The notes under the pieces were generated by a model that was not told the DNA's origin, did no database searches, and saw nothing but the letters and a program-made list of their open reading frames with translations. A stretch of 64,000 nt of DNA from Bombardia bombarda (Eukaryota; Ascomycota; Sordariomycetes; Sordariales; Lasiosphaeriaceae), in assembly GCA_030512295.1 (NCBI GenBank), contig JAULSR010000009.1, positions 806,001 to 870,000 on the forward strand, given 5' to 3'. Below, one piece after another: positions 48,401 through 57,983 of the stretch. Positions within the stretch are counted from its first letter, which is position 1. Each line of letters opens with the position of its first letter. A program made the position numbers and the translations under genes.

Positions 48401-51289
48401 TGCTGACCATCCGGCATGATATCACAACACCCACCATCCGAGCGTGGGCTGGCTAGCTTTGTGCGCTGGGCTATAAGACATTCCAGTCCAGGCCACGCTT
48501 GCGAACATGTCCATCGTTACCTTTCGACAACTAGGAAATCTCTCGACAGTCGTGAAGTGAATACAAGGATCGATAACTACCTGTCTTCCAATAGCAGCTC
48601 ACCTCGACCATCACAGGTACTCTAGTGTCGACCCCCTCGGCTTCGTACATGTCCATGGAACTTTGTCTTGGGCACACCATTGCGAGTTATCACTCGTCAC
48701 CTACTGCACCAAGTAGGAAACGGACTGCGGTGCTTGGCTTGATACTCGTCCGAATTATTATGGTCATAGCAATCCCCTTTCTAGTCTATAGTGACACGGG
48801 GCTGAGTCTTTGGAACGTGAAGGCTGTCGCCGTAACAGATCCGAGTGGTGTCTTGTTGAGTCATGTCACCGTAGTACAACCGCACGCGGTGCTTATTCCG
48901 AGCATTTTCCCATCCACATCCTGCTTTCTCACGTCCACGCACGCCAAGTGTCGTGCTTATTCTGTCGAAGTGGAATGCTTAATCTTCGTTCATCGTGAAG
49001 TTACAAGGCTAGGTTCATATACACCCGTTGGGTTCTGCTTACCACCGCCTGCTTCGTTTTGTCATGTCCACGACACTACCTACACAAACAAGGAACTGTC
49101 TGACCATAACGACTCATCAACAACAACCTACAGTGCTCGACATGTGGCGGTCCGTGGTGGATGGGATGCTCAAAACCCCATGCTCTTGATTGTATCCCAT
49201 CATGGCTCACTGTCGTGCACGCTCATTATCCTTTCTCTGGAAACTTGCCAAAGCCCTCAACGTGTCACCAGTCTGATATCCGTCGTCAACACCTATTTAA
49301 CCCCGCAGATAAAGCACCACTGAGACCAAAAGGACCTTTCTGTGGCATGGCGAGCCCGGATCGGAGCACTGCAGCACGTAAAGGGCGTACGGTAAGAGAT
49401 AGATTGCTCGGCGCTGTCTGATCCCGGCAATTAGCTGCAGACTTGACTCTATAGCCTTCCCACGTTTGTCCTCTATAACCCTCTCTCAAACGAACCCAAC
49501 CTAACCAGGTCGGAATTTTCCTCTAAAACGCATTTACTATATTCCCGAACCATATCTCATACATATGTGTTGTTGTACCATATCATCAGCAACGGCTACA
49601 AACTCAGGGGTATGAGGAATCTTTCATCCCGTTAATTCTCGTATCTGACGTGCGGATAAAGCACCATTTGTACCATGTGTCACAGGGAATACTTGGATCA
49701 GGAAGTGCTTTGCGGGATCTGGGTTTCTGAAGAATTTAGTAAACATCCAAAGCGGGAATAACATCGAGATCTACCTTCTTGTCATCCGTCAGAGTGTTAC
49801 CAGCCCTGAGACAGTCCTTCATCAGCTCCGACCTCGCGACACATTGCTTCCGTGTAGGAGAACAAGACTTTTTTTTTCGGAGACACGGTACTACGTTTGG
49901 ATAATGGAAAGTGTTCGCGATCTCGACCCTCACCTGTGCTTGATTTCTTGCACCTTGTAAACACCTTAGCATGCGAACGATGGCATGCGAACGAACCTTT
50001 ACGCTTGACAAAAGGATGCTGATATATTTAATAGGTAGAATATTCATGATGCTCTTGTCCCTTCAATTCTGAACCTTTCGACCACAACTCTGATAATTCC
50101 ACAAGTGATTCTCTTGAGTCATTCCACCGTACCTCGTTTAAGTCTGATGTTACGTACCATACAGAGTGAAGAAACACGCACGAGACTGCCCATTTCTTAC
50201 CCCATTACTGGAACTTGTCGGGTACACAGCAACCCAGTAAACATCTTGGCCATCAACACTGCGCCACACTGCTCACTTTTTGGAGCTCGTGATACATGAT
50301 CGAGTTTTGCGTCTTGGACTAAATCAGCAGCAGAATTGGTAGCATAATACTCTTGGGATCCAGAATGCACGTCCACGATGCTCTGCACAAGATTCGATTT
50401 CGTGGCGAAGATAGCAGCGGGTGTACATGAAGATGGATACAGCCTACAGCCAACGCACATCCCCACGACGGCTTGTGAGAGAAAATTGGGGATGTTGGAG
50501 TGCGCAATCCTACCTGCTTCAGAAGAATGACGCGTCTGCAACGCGTCCGCAGTGTTCACTAAAGCCTAGAGATGCAACTTGACTTCGTGTTTTGTCACGA
50601 CCCGGAATAAAACAAGTTATTTCGTGTTAGTCGGGCTATGTCGGGCGCGCTCGCGCCTCGCTCACAGTCAGAAGGAGTGGACAAACATCGGGAGAAGCAG
50701 AAACAGCTCTATGTTTTACGCACGGGTTGCCCTCAGCAATTCCCATGTCTGTGCGTGGTCCTGAGCTGCCACTGCTCGGCTAAAGTTGCCATCTGCCAAA
50801 AGTGGAAACACATTCCGGGAACGGGCCAAATTCGTGGCACACACTGTCACGGGTCCCGTCACGTGCATGTCGCCTCGGGCACGCCTGCTAGATTCAAGCC
50901 CAACCCCTTTCCATTCCTGCTCGTCAATCATGATGGTGGAGTGGCCTCAAATAGCGGGTCATATGAATCCCCCTAATCCCCGTCTAGCCCGGCCAGAGGA
51001 ACAGCCAGCGGGCTAGAAGTCTTTGATTGTCGACAAATGAAGGACGAGAACGTCAATCGCCATGGTCTTCTCACCGCAAGCAGGAACGGGATACCCCCGG
51101 CTAGGAGTGGCAGGCAGATATCCTGACTCTCAGGAATCACACCGGTCTTGGAGTTCATTGCTGGGCACTCAGGGGCTGAGGGAAGACGCTTGACACCCTT
51201 CACCGTACGCTCCCAATCATGGTGGACCAGAAAGATACACGCGGCAAGGCCGGACCATACCCAGGACAAGCGGCATTCTTTATTAGTGG
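45446..51289. other. 5.8-kb gene desert
   Basis: I can support no gene here. The longest open frame (48625..49323, plus strand, 232 codons) has no recognisable domain and its first in-frame ATG is internal. No tandem array, tRNA or element ends were found. Base composition looks ordinary, so this is not simply a strongly RIP-mutated AT island. Confidence 0.5.
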
Positions 51290-51298
51290 ATTAAGTTT

Positions 51299-51736
51299 GA
51301 AATAAGGAAGATAGTTGGACTTTCTACATAAAACTTCCGCTTTAAAACCGGAAGGAAGTTAGTACTAAGATTTATTCTGGTCAAGGTTATTGAAAGGATC
51401 GGTACGTAGGCATATAGGATCCGGCTACCAGCTAAGTATGCCCGACTCCATAATATCTTCCCTATCTTCTTGTTAGAGAAGTGGTTAGTGGCCGAGGGAC
51501 AGAAGGTGCTACCATTACCAGAGCTGGTCGAAGGAGAAGAGGAGTGGGAAGTAGAAGACATCGTGGAGCATAAGGATGAGGGAGAGCAAAGAAGGTTCCT
51601 AGTCAAGTGGGTAGGATGGCCCGCTGAGTATAACATTTGGGAACCTAAGGAACACTTGGCCAACGTATAAAAGGTGCTCCAGAGATACGAGAAGAAGGCA
51701 AAACAAAGGCATAGGAAGTGGAACGACTAGAAAAGG
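51299..51736 (+). pseudogene. Gypsy pol C-terminus with chromodomain, stop-interrupted
   Basis: One frame reads GRKLVLRF, KVIERIGT, stop, AYRIRLPAKYARLHN and LLEKWL, the usual sequence just before the chromodomain of fungal Gypsy integrases. The chromodomain is EEWEVEDIVEHKDEG, then RFLVKWVGW and NIWEPKEHL, with the aromatic cage residues present. In-frame stops include TAG after GT, where the family has Gln, and TAA at 51668-51670. Confidence 0.85.
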
Positions 51737-51793
51737 AAGGCCGGGAAGTTAAGGATCGACGAGGACGTCGACCTACGGGGGGGGGGGGATAAT

Positions 51794-51997
51794 TGTAAGG
51801 ACATCCCCAAGCACATGCCAGAGCATCCCCAAGCACATGCTAGATTGAACCACCAACTATGTATATAAGCAGCGGCCCTCGCCCACCTCCCTTTGCGAGG
51901 GCTAGGTTGAAGTCTTACGCCAATACTAGTCATTGCTCGCCTTCCCAGTTATCTTCATTGTGACCACCTTGATCAGGCGTACCTGCCTTCTCTTACA
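51794..51997 (+). repeat. Long terminal repeat, 204 bp
   Basis: Bounded by the short inverted repeat TGTAAG...CTTACA, preceded by a G-rich polypurine tract, with an internal TATATAAG (about 51862) as a TATA box. A 15-base duplication near its start (CATCCCCAAGCACATG) is visible. Confidence 0.87.
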
Positions 51998-52011
51998 CCA
52001 CGACTTGCTGG

Positions 52012-53094
52012 AAAGCCCATCGCGAAGGATACCTATAAACGCCGCTCGTTATCAAAAACTTATAGCAATACCCCGAATACGATAAAGAAGGCGAATTATT
52101 ACGCGAGGCAACTGATCAAGGCGTTATCAACGTGGCCCGATACTACTACCACGAGACTGTTTAAGTACATAGTACGGAAGACGATATTCGAAGCAACGTT
52201 TGCGGAAGATTGGATGTTACCACAGCTACGAACTACCGGCCGGAACGTTCGATGCCGCCGCCGAGTATAATCACGTCTGGGGCTTCACGGAGAGGTCGCA
52301 GCAGCAGTAGCGCTGCTGGTAAGAAGCGATTATCCAACTAAATTGGCGCCCTTTTGCCCTTTAGTAAACGATCCCGTTCGGCATTTCTAATAAAGGTTGG
52401 TGGCGACGTATTATCGAATCGGGTGCATCGACGTATCATTCTTTGTGACTATGGAAAGCCTATTTACGAGGCAAGCTCCCGATCGGCCCTATTTGCTGCG
52501 TTGGAGGGCTGCATTGAAGGATATAAGTCCTTACGGCGTAAGGTCGGCCGCCTTCATAGAGACATCTCCATCAACAATCTCATGATTAATGAGGACGACG
52601 ATAACCTTTCCTGGCCTTCGTTCTTGATTGACCTGGACCTCGCCGTCAGAGAGTAACGAGACGGCGCCTCTGGAGCAAAGGGCAAGACCGGCACGAGGGC
52701 GTTCATGGCAATCGGGGCGCTTCTGGGCGAGCAGCATTCCTTTATGCACGATCTCGAGTTATTCTTTTGGGTCCTGTTCTGGATATGCGTCTATTACGAC
52801 GGGCCAGAGGAGAGCAGGGTTATTTCTGAGTTTGACCAGTGGAATTATATCAGTATAAAATTGTTAGCAAAGGAGAAAAAAGGACAAGTGTCTTATGAAA
52901 GGGACTTCATTAGATCCGTAGAAGAGAACTTCACGCCATACTACTAGCCATTGATACCCTGGATCAACAGACTACGGAAAGTGGTATTTCCGAATGGTGG
53001 GAGGTGGGAAAGAGAGGACACAGGATTGTATGCTCGGATGAGGGAGATCATTGGGGAAGCCCGAAAGGATCCAAAGGTGTCGGCGGAGAGATAG
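52012..53094 (+). pseudogene. FunK1-type fungal protein kinase, inactivated by RIP-like stops
   Basis: A single frame from about 52012 to TAG 53092-53094 matches the C-terminal two thirds of FunK1 kinases: TPLVIK, QYPE, GELLREATDQGVINVARYY, ATNYRPERSMPPPS, RVHRRIILCDYGKPIYEASS, the catalytic loop LHRDISINNLMINEDDD, SFLIDLDLA, GKTGTRAFMAIG, HSFMHDLELFFWVLFWI and PWINRLRKVVFPNGGRW. Six in-frame stops break it, at 52033, 52063, 52162, 52339, 52654 and 52945. Five occupy places compatible with CAA/CAG (C to T); 52063 stands where the family has Trp (G to A). No frameshift is needed. The 5' part is missing beside the LTR. Confidence 0.88.
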
Positions 53095-53159
53095 CCTTGC
53101 GGGTTAATATAATTAGCAGAAAGAGTGCAGTGATCTCCACAGCTTCCAGCTCCGTTTCT

Positions 53160-53618
53160 TCCACTTACCTAGTGATGCGGCGCACGCGACCAGAATGCCG
53201 AACACCCTACAAGGTCGAAGTCGCTAATGGCTAGGTTTTTAGGCTCGACTTGTCCGCGCTGGTCGAGGCGGGGAAGGTCAAGGCGTTGGTTGATAGCGTA
53301 TAGAAGAAGGAGGACTTCGAGAAAGCGTTCGAGCGGGATCTGATGTCCAAGTCCTGCGAGCTTTCCATTGCCTTTGCTACCGGCGGCGGCGTTAAGTAAA
53401 TAGAAGGTGTAGAAGTCGATTTCGTCCCAATCCGGGCCGCTGGGACTCCACAGATTCCGAATGATGGCCTGGGAGAAGGCCCTAAGGCAGAGGAAATGGC
53501 GCGACCAAGTGATGTGGAAAGGCTCGGCGATTGTGCGAATATTTTAAATTCGATAAAGTTGTATCCCATGCTCGAGTATATCGAAAATTCCCAGCTCGAG
53601 CATCAGATGCCCAGATAA
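53160..53618 (+). pseudogene. Unidentified ORF with RIP-like stops
   Basis: A frame starting around RTPYKVEVANG continues LDLSALVEAGKVKALVDSV, KKEDFEKAFERDLMSKSCEL, FATGGGVK, IEGVEVDFVPIRAAG and ends at TAA 53616-53618. It is interrupted only by TAG 53232, TAG 53301 and TAA 53397, each explainable as CAG or CAA changed by one C to T. The composition between stops looks like real protein. I do not recognise the family. It may be the tail of a gene once linked to the kinase, or a separate gene. Confidence 0.45.
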
Positions 53619-53681
53619 GCGGGACGAAATAAGGCTGGACTCCCCCCTCGCTCGTTTTCCCCCCTGGCCCGACTCCTCCTC

Positions 53682-55149
53682 TTACTCGACCGTATCATCT
53701 GTTTGGCCATATAGACCTTCCACCACTTGAAAAAAGGTATCAGCGTCTATCTGGCACCATTGCAGCTTCTCATATGCGGCTAGCATATCTTCCTTCCGCT
53801 TATTATGCAGCTTCACGTGCCTTATCTTCTTAGCGACGAAAGCCTGAATTTCCTCCTCGGGGATTCCCTGCGCAAGCTCATCCCAGTCTGGAGTGTGGCG
53901 GATGAGCTGCGTGCAGGGGAAGTTGTCAGGAGATTGATAGAAGCCTTGGAGGACCATGATAAACCATAGGGTCCCATTCTCGTTGGATCGTTCGATCAGC
54001 CTCGAGAGCTCCTTGTCCTCGTGCCCTGGCGTGGCCTCCTCCTCTTCCTCCAGGACACGCTTAAACATGTCTAAATGGCGGAGGAACCTGTCTTCCATCT
54101 CTTCGGAAAAGTCCCACATATGGGGCCTTTCCAGGAGTAGCCACCAGGGTGCGGTGGCGAGAAGCTGAGCAGGGCCAGCGTATGAGAACTCTTGGTCGAT
54201 AACTCCAGTGATTTTCAGGTCGTCTTGAGCCCTCATATTTCTCAGACTGAAGTCGTCGCAAATGAGCTTGAATGGTCCTTCGTTGTAGTCTGGCCAGATA
54301 TGGCGGCTGGTTAGGGACTTTAGGACCCGGACGAAGATATATTTCTCTCTGGCGTTCTCTTCGTCACATGCCGAGGTTAGCTGCTCGTGTAGCTGCTGCC
54401 ATTGCTGGTTGATGAGGTAGTCGAAAAACTCCTTAGCTGTTGAGAGTTTTTCACGCCGTAAGCCTGGTTAATATTAGTAAGGTATAGAAAAGGGAGGAGT
54501 GGGTAAAGCAAATACCGAGTACGTTGACCCCCCCGCGGCACATAATCTCGTGGGCAGCCAGTGTCAGCGGCCGCCGTCGGTCAGGTGATCCAACAGGCAG
54601 ACCACCCATCTCCTCAAAGTCAAGCTTGAAGATCTGGAGCATAAATTGGGCGACCTGTCTGTAAATAACCTTGACGCTCTCGCTGTGTAGGTGGACACTC
54701 ATGAGGGAGGAGTGCTTGTCGTTTGGATCCTCCAGAAGATCGCCGAGATCCATGCCCGGGATGTACTGTAGCATCATGAACGGGCCCAGGCCGAGTGGGT
54801 TCTCATCGGCGAGGCCCCAGGCCTTGACCTCGGGGACCGGGACGTTGGTTCGCCCGCGGAGAAGCTGAAGTGCGACAACCTCGCCGGCGACTTTCTCGTC
54901 GAGGTGTGCTTGGCTGGTTTTGCCGGGCAAGGGAAAGCGAATGATCCATTTCTCGCCGTTATTGAATTCCACAATGCGACACAGGTTGTACGAGCCATGA
55001 AGTGGAGCTTTTTCAAGGTGACAGGGCCGCCGTTCTGGATGGCGTTCTGTCGCCCATGTCGGTATCTCGTGTGCGTGTTTGTCGACTTGGTTGAGCCAGT
55101 ACATGCCCTTGACCCAGGCGACCTTTTCGAAGCACGCGTCTACGTTCAT
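53682..55149 (-). CDS. Aminoglycoside-phosphotransferase-like (APH) kinase-fold protein
   Basis: Fungal APH/choline-kinase-like protein; the substrate is unknown and antibiotic resistance should not be assumed. Exons are 55149..54516 and 54463..53682, splice phase 1, giving 471 aa. The nucleotide-binding lobe has YNLCRIVEFNNGEKWIIRFP with the Lys-like position in WIIRF, then EVVALQLL and PVPEVKAWG, and the hinge FMMLQYIPGMDL. The catalytic loop reads LICDDFSLRNM: Cys replaces the canonical His but Asp and Asn are kept. GVIDQEFSYAGPAQ is the metal-binding equivalent of DFG. The frame stays open upstream to 55479; I chose MNVDACFEKV because the conserved region starts there. Intact although it lies amid degraded genes. 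Confidence 0.85.
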
Positions 55150-55833
55150 GGCGCTGGTTGCGTTTCCTGCCGTCTGGCGGACAATCAATTGGGATGCTGG
55201 AGACGGGCTTGCGGCTGGAGAGAGACGATGGGAGAGGTTGCAGATGGGTCTGGTGCGAGGAGGGGCAGAGACGGCTTTCTGCTCGCGGGCGGTGGGGGCG
55301 TATTTGTGGTGTCCGTTTAGGGCACGACGCCGCCGCGCATAGTGGGGTCGGCACCACCACCCAAATCCGTAACCCTTGAGCCTGAGTTTTCTAGCACAAG
55401 TCCTGGGAGCCAACGCACATGGAGCAGGGGAACAGCCTGGGACGGCTGCGTCCCGGAGGCACATTCTGGCATGGTGCAAGGTGCAATACGATCGGTGGCA
55501 CGAAACGAGTGGCGTGCTATTTTGGCAGACGGCAGGGATACCGCCTACAGACTAAGCTAAAGCGTTCGAAAAAGACACAAAACAAGACATACAACCCTCC
55601 AAGGCTTATAGACTCCGGGGTCTCAAAGAGCGCATATCCTCGAGGGCAGGCTACAAAAATGGTAGAAGTGTTGTCGCGAATGTCCGTCGTAAAGCGTCGA
55701 GCAGCTGAGCCGAATACACCAGCGAGTACCTGTGACGCACGTCCCTTTAGGCCAGTGGGCAGTGACTTCCATGGAAAGAGCTGCAGTTGACGAGTCACTC
55801 TTTCTTGCGTTGGGGAGCGTTGCAGGATCAAGC
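55150..55833. other. Short intergenic stretch
   Basis: Upstream of the APH-like gene. The open frame preceding the chosen start (to 55479) is counted as leader. Nothing else seen. Confidence 0.4.
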
Positions 55834-56083
55834 TCAGGTGCTACCGCCGCCGCCGCCGCCGCCGGTCTCCTGTTCTCGCAGTCAGCATCTCTTAGGGCCA
55901 TGGTTGGGCTGGAACGGTCACCTTGCTCTTCGCCGCCTCTTCCTCCTTCTTCTTCTTGGCCTCCTCGCGCCTAGCCTTGGATGATTTTCCCGTCTCCTGC
56001 ATGATGATGGCGTTACTTCCCGAGCCAACCAAATTGTCATTGACCTCCTTCCTCACTTCGGGAGGGATTCGGGGGTCGGACAT
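55834..56083 (-). CDS. Small basic/charged protein, 65 aa, unknown function
   Basis: Exon 1 is 56083..55922 and exon 2 55869..55834. The donor is GTGACC, the branch GCTGAC, the acceptor AACAG. It encodes MSDPRIPPEVRKEVNDNLVG, then a helical Lys/Glu/Ala-rich part and a Gly-rich end (six GGC codons then GGTAGCACC). Without splicing the frame ends at 64 aa with PAQPWP. No signal peptide, TM or known domain. The composition is protein-like and the branch point is convincing, but no homology is recognised. Confidence 0.45.
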
Positions 56084-56620
56084 GGTGCCTTTCTGGTGCT
56101 CGTGTCTTCAATGTTGTCACAGGAAGAAAGAGTGTTAAGTGTCTTTGGTCTAGAGTGGTTGGGTGTTTGGCGATACGGAATCGGACAGGAGATGTTCCAG
56201 AAGCCGCCTTATGGTTTGATCGGATGTGTGTCAGAGTCAGGCGATATGGAATCGGGTTTGAAGACGGTCCGTCAATGAACCTATTTATGCTTTTTGGACG
56301 ACCATATCTTGCCTCGACGTCCCATGGCCACCAGCCATAGGCCAGACGTAATGGTGGGCAGTGGTCAAGACGAAGCAGGGCGGGAGCATCGAGTACGGTG
56401 CTTCTGGGTGCGGCGCTGTTCGGCGCGGGTGTCAAGATAGAGGAGTGCGGATGGATGGACGATGCGCAGGTCCAATAAGAGGGCACCAAAGTCGCACCTT
56501 TGAAGCAAGCAGACTTGTTGGCACGATGGGCCTGCCGCACGAATCTCGAGTGCCGTACCTGCCCGAGAGGTAGTCCCTACACCGGTAGGCGGAGAACGAG
56601 ATCTAATTGGATAACGACAG
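56084..56620. other. Intergenic
   Basis: No supported gene. The decayed GT2 fragment that follows might extend into 56500-56620, but I could not follow its frame past the TAA at 56612. Confidence 0.4.
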
Positions 56621-57199
56621 TTTGAACAATGCCAAGTCGAGACCAAATTTGAACCTCACGTACAGCAGCTCTGGAGGAGAAACCTACGGTGGTCAAGAAG
56701 CAACTGGAGGAGCAACTGGACAAGCATCTGCAAAGTAGCAAATTGGCGGTAGGCGGCATATATCTCGCAGTCTAAACTGTGCTAACTACTAGCTGGGACA
56801 TATCCCTGGGGTACCTACTCGTTGTACATGTCGGGTTTTGTGAACTTTGGGCTCCCTACTGATGCACTGCTTTGGTGGCTGTGGCTGAGGATGACTTCGA
56901 GCCACGAGCAGTGGGGAACGTGGACAAAGTGGTATTTTATTTGGTGGCTCTTCACAAAGGTTGTGAAGAGGATCGGTCTGTACCGGCGAGACTGGAGGGA
57001 TGTAATGTTCCTGCCAGTTGCCATTCTTTGGGGCTGGCTTCACGGGGTCATCAAACTCCATGGATTGGTCAGCCTGCACCAGGTGAGCTCCTGTTCTGTG
57101 CAGCAAAGGGATATATGGCTACTTACGCAGAGAGACTGGCTGGTAGGAAGGGGGTGGACACGCGTGTCGGATTGCGTGCAAGCAGAGGGACACGAATGA
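56621..57199 (+). pseudogene. C-terminal fragment of a family 2 glycosyltransferase (polysaccharide synthase-like)
   Basis: Starting at FEQCQVETKFE (56621), the frame gives QQLWRRNLRWSRSNWRSNW, the QxxRW product-binding motif of processive GT2 enzymes (chitin/hyaluronan-synthase-like, fungal Cps1 relatives). After an intron-like gap, 56793..57082 continues TYPWGTYSLYMSGFVNF, several hydrophobic segments and RDVMFLPVAILWGWLHGVI; a last exon 57131..57199 follows a 48-nt intron. The catalytic N-terminal domain (D, DxD, ED) is absent, there is a TAA just upstream (56612-56614), and the first gap cannot be spliced in phase. It is a dead 3' relic of a larger gene. Confidence 0.75.
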
Positions 57200-57983
57200 G
57201 ACAGCGATGGGCGAAGGATCTTGCTGCCAGGGTGCTAGATTGAGAATTAGGTGGTCAAGATGCTGTTGATGGGGGTGGACAACCCCAAATGAGGAAGGAA
57301 CGGATGAAAGTCCCGTGAGCCACTCGCTGGTCGAGCAATATGGTAGCAACTGACTTAGCTTCTGCGCGTCCAAATGGCAGGAGGTACACTGAGCGAAACA
57401 ATTAGGGCATGCAAAGCCAGGGATGGCCCGCGTGAGGTCTGCGAGAGTCAGCGAAGTTGTCCGAGATTTGGACCCCGTCTTGGAGACTAGAAATGGGCCC
57501 TCCAGAATGGAGTCCAGAAATGGACCTGTCTAGAATGGACCCCAAAAGATGGACCTTTAGAGAAGGCCAACTCGCCAGCGCTGACGCACTGAGTCGGCGA
57601 AAGTGGGGCGATTGGGGACCTGTAGCTGCTGTACAAAAATAGAACTCCAATAATATCCACCCTACCAGTCCAATCGGTCCCAAAATCTGGGCTGGGAACC
57701 AGCGGCATCCGACAGCGTCGATGTCGCCTAGCTGGCTTGCCAAAAGGCGATCGCGCGGCGCCGGCACGGAGACTGGCGGCCGTTCCGAGCAGCTGCGACT
57801 CCACATGCTTTTATTTGTCCATTCTCCTTGGAGTGCGCCTGGACCATGTCATTGACTGCGATATCCCTCGCATCAACCAACATATTAGAGGAGTGCTGCC
57901 AGATATTAGACGTATTTTCGTTCCGTCCCTCCTTAAGATATGTTTGGGACATGTCATGACAGATGAGAGATATCGTTATGTCT
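57200..57983. other. Intergenic, no gene seen
   Basis: About 780 bases between the GT2 relic and the recombinase 3' end, with GGACC(C/T)-type short repeats at 57470-57560. Confidence 0.5.

Larger units (their letters stand above)
51290..51997 (+). mobile_element. 3' end of a Gypsy-type LTR retrotransposon (chromodomain, PPT, LTR)
   Basis: The order is the C-terminal end of pol with a chromodomain, a polypurine tract (run of G at about 51778-51788) and a 204-bp LTR. Everything upstream of the integrase tail is missing, as is the 5' LTR. The insertion lies directly against the 5' side of a broken FunK1 kinase gene, so it may have landed in or next to that gene. Confidence 0.88.

Noticed and set aside
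48625..49323. 232-codon open frame on the plus strand in the gene desert
   Set aside because: No recognisable domain, the first in-frame ATG is internal and the composition looks random.
51770..51790. Long G run as possible assembly gap or telomere-like sequence
   Set aside because: It lies exactly before the LTR start TGTAAG and is best read as the retroelement polypurine tract.
53682..57199. Secondary-metabolite gene cluster
   Set aside because: No PKS, NRPS or terpene synthase backbone gene; the glycosyltransferase is a dead fragment and neighbours are unrelated.
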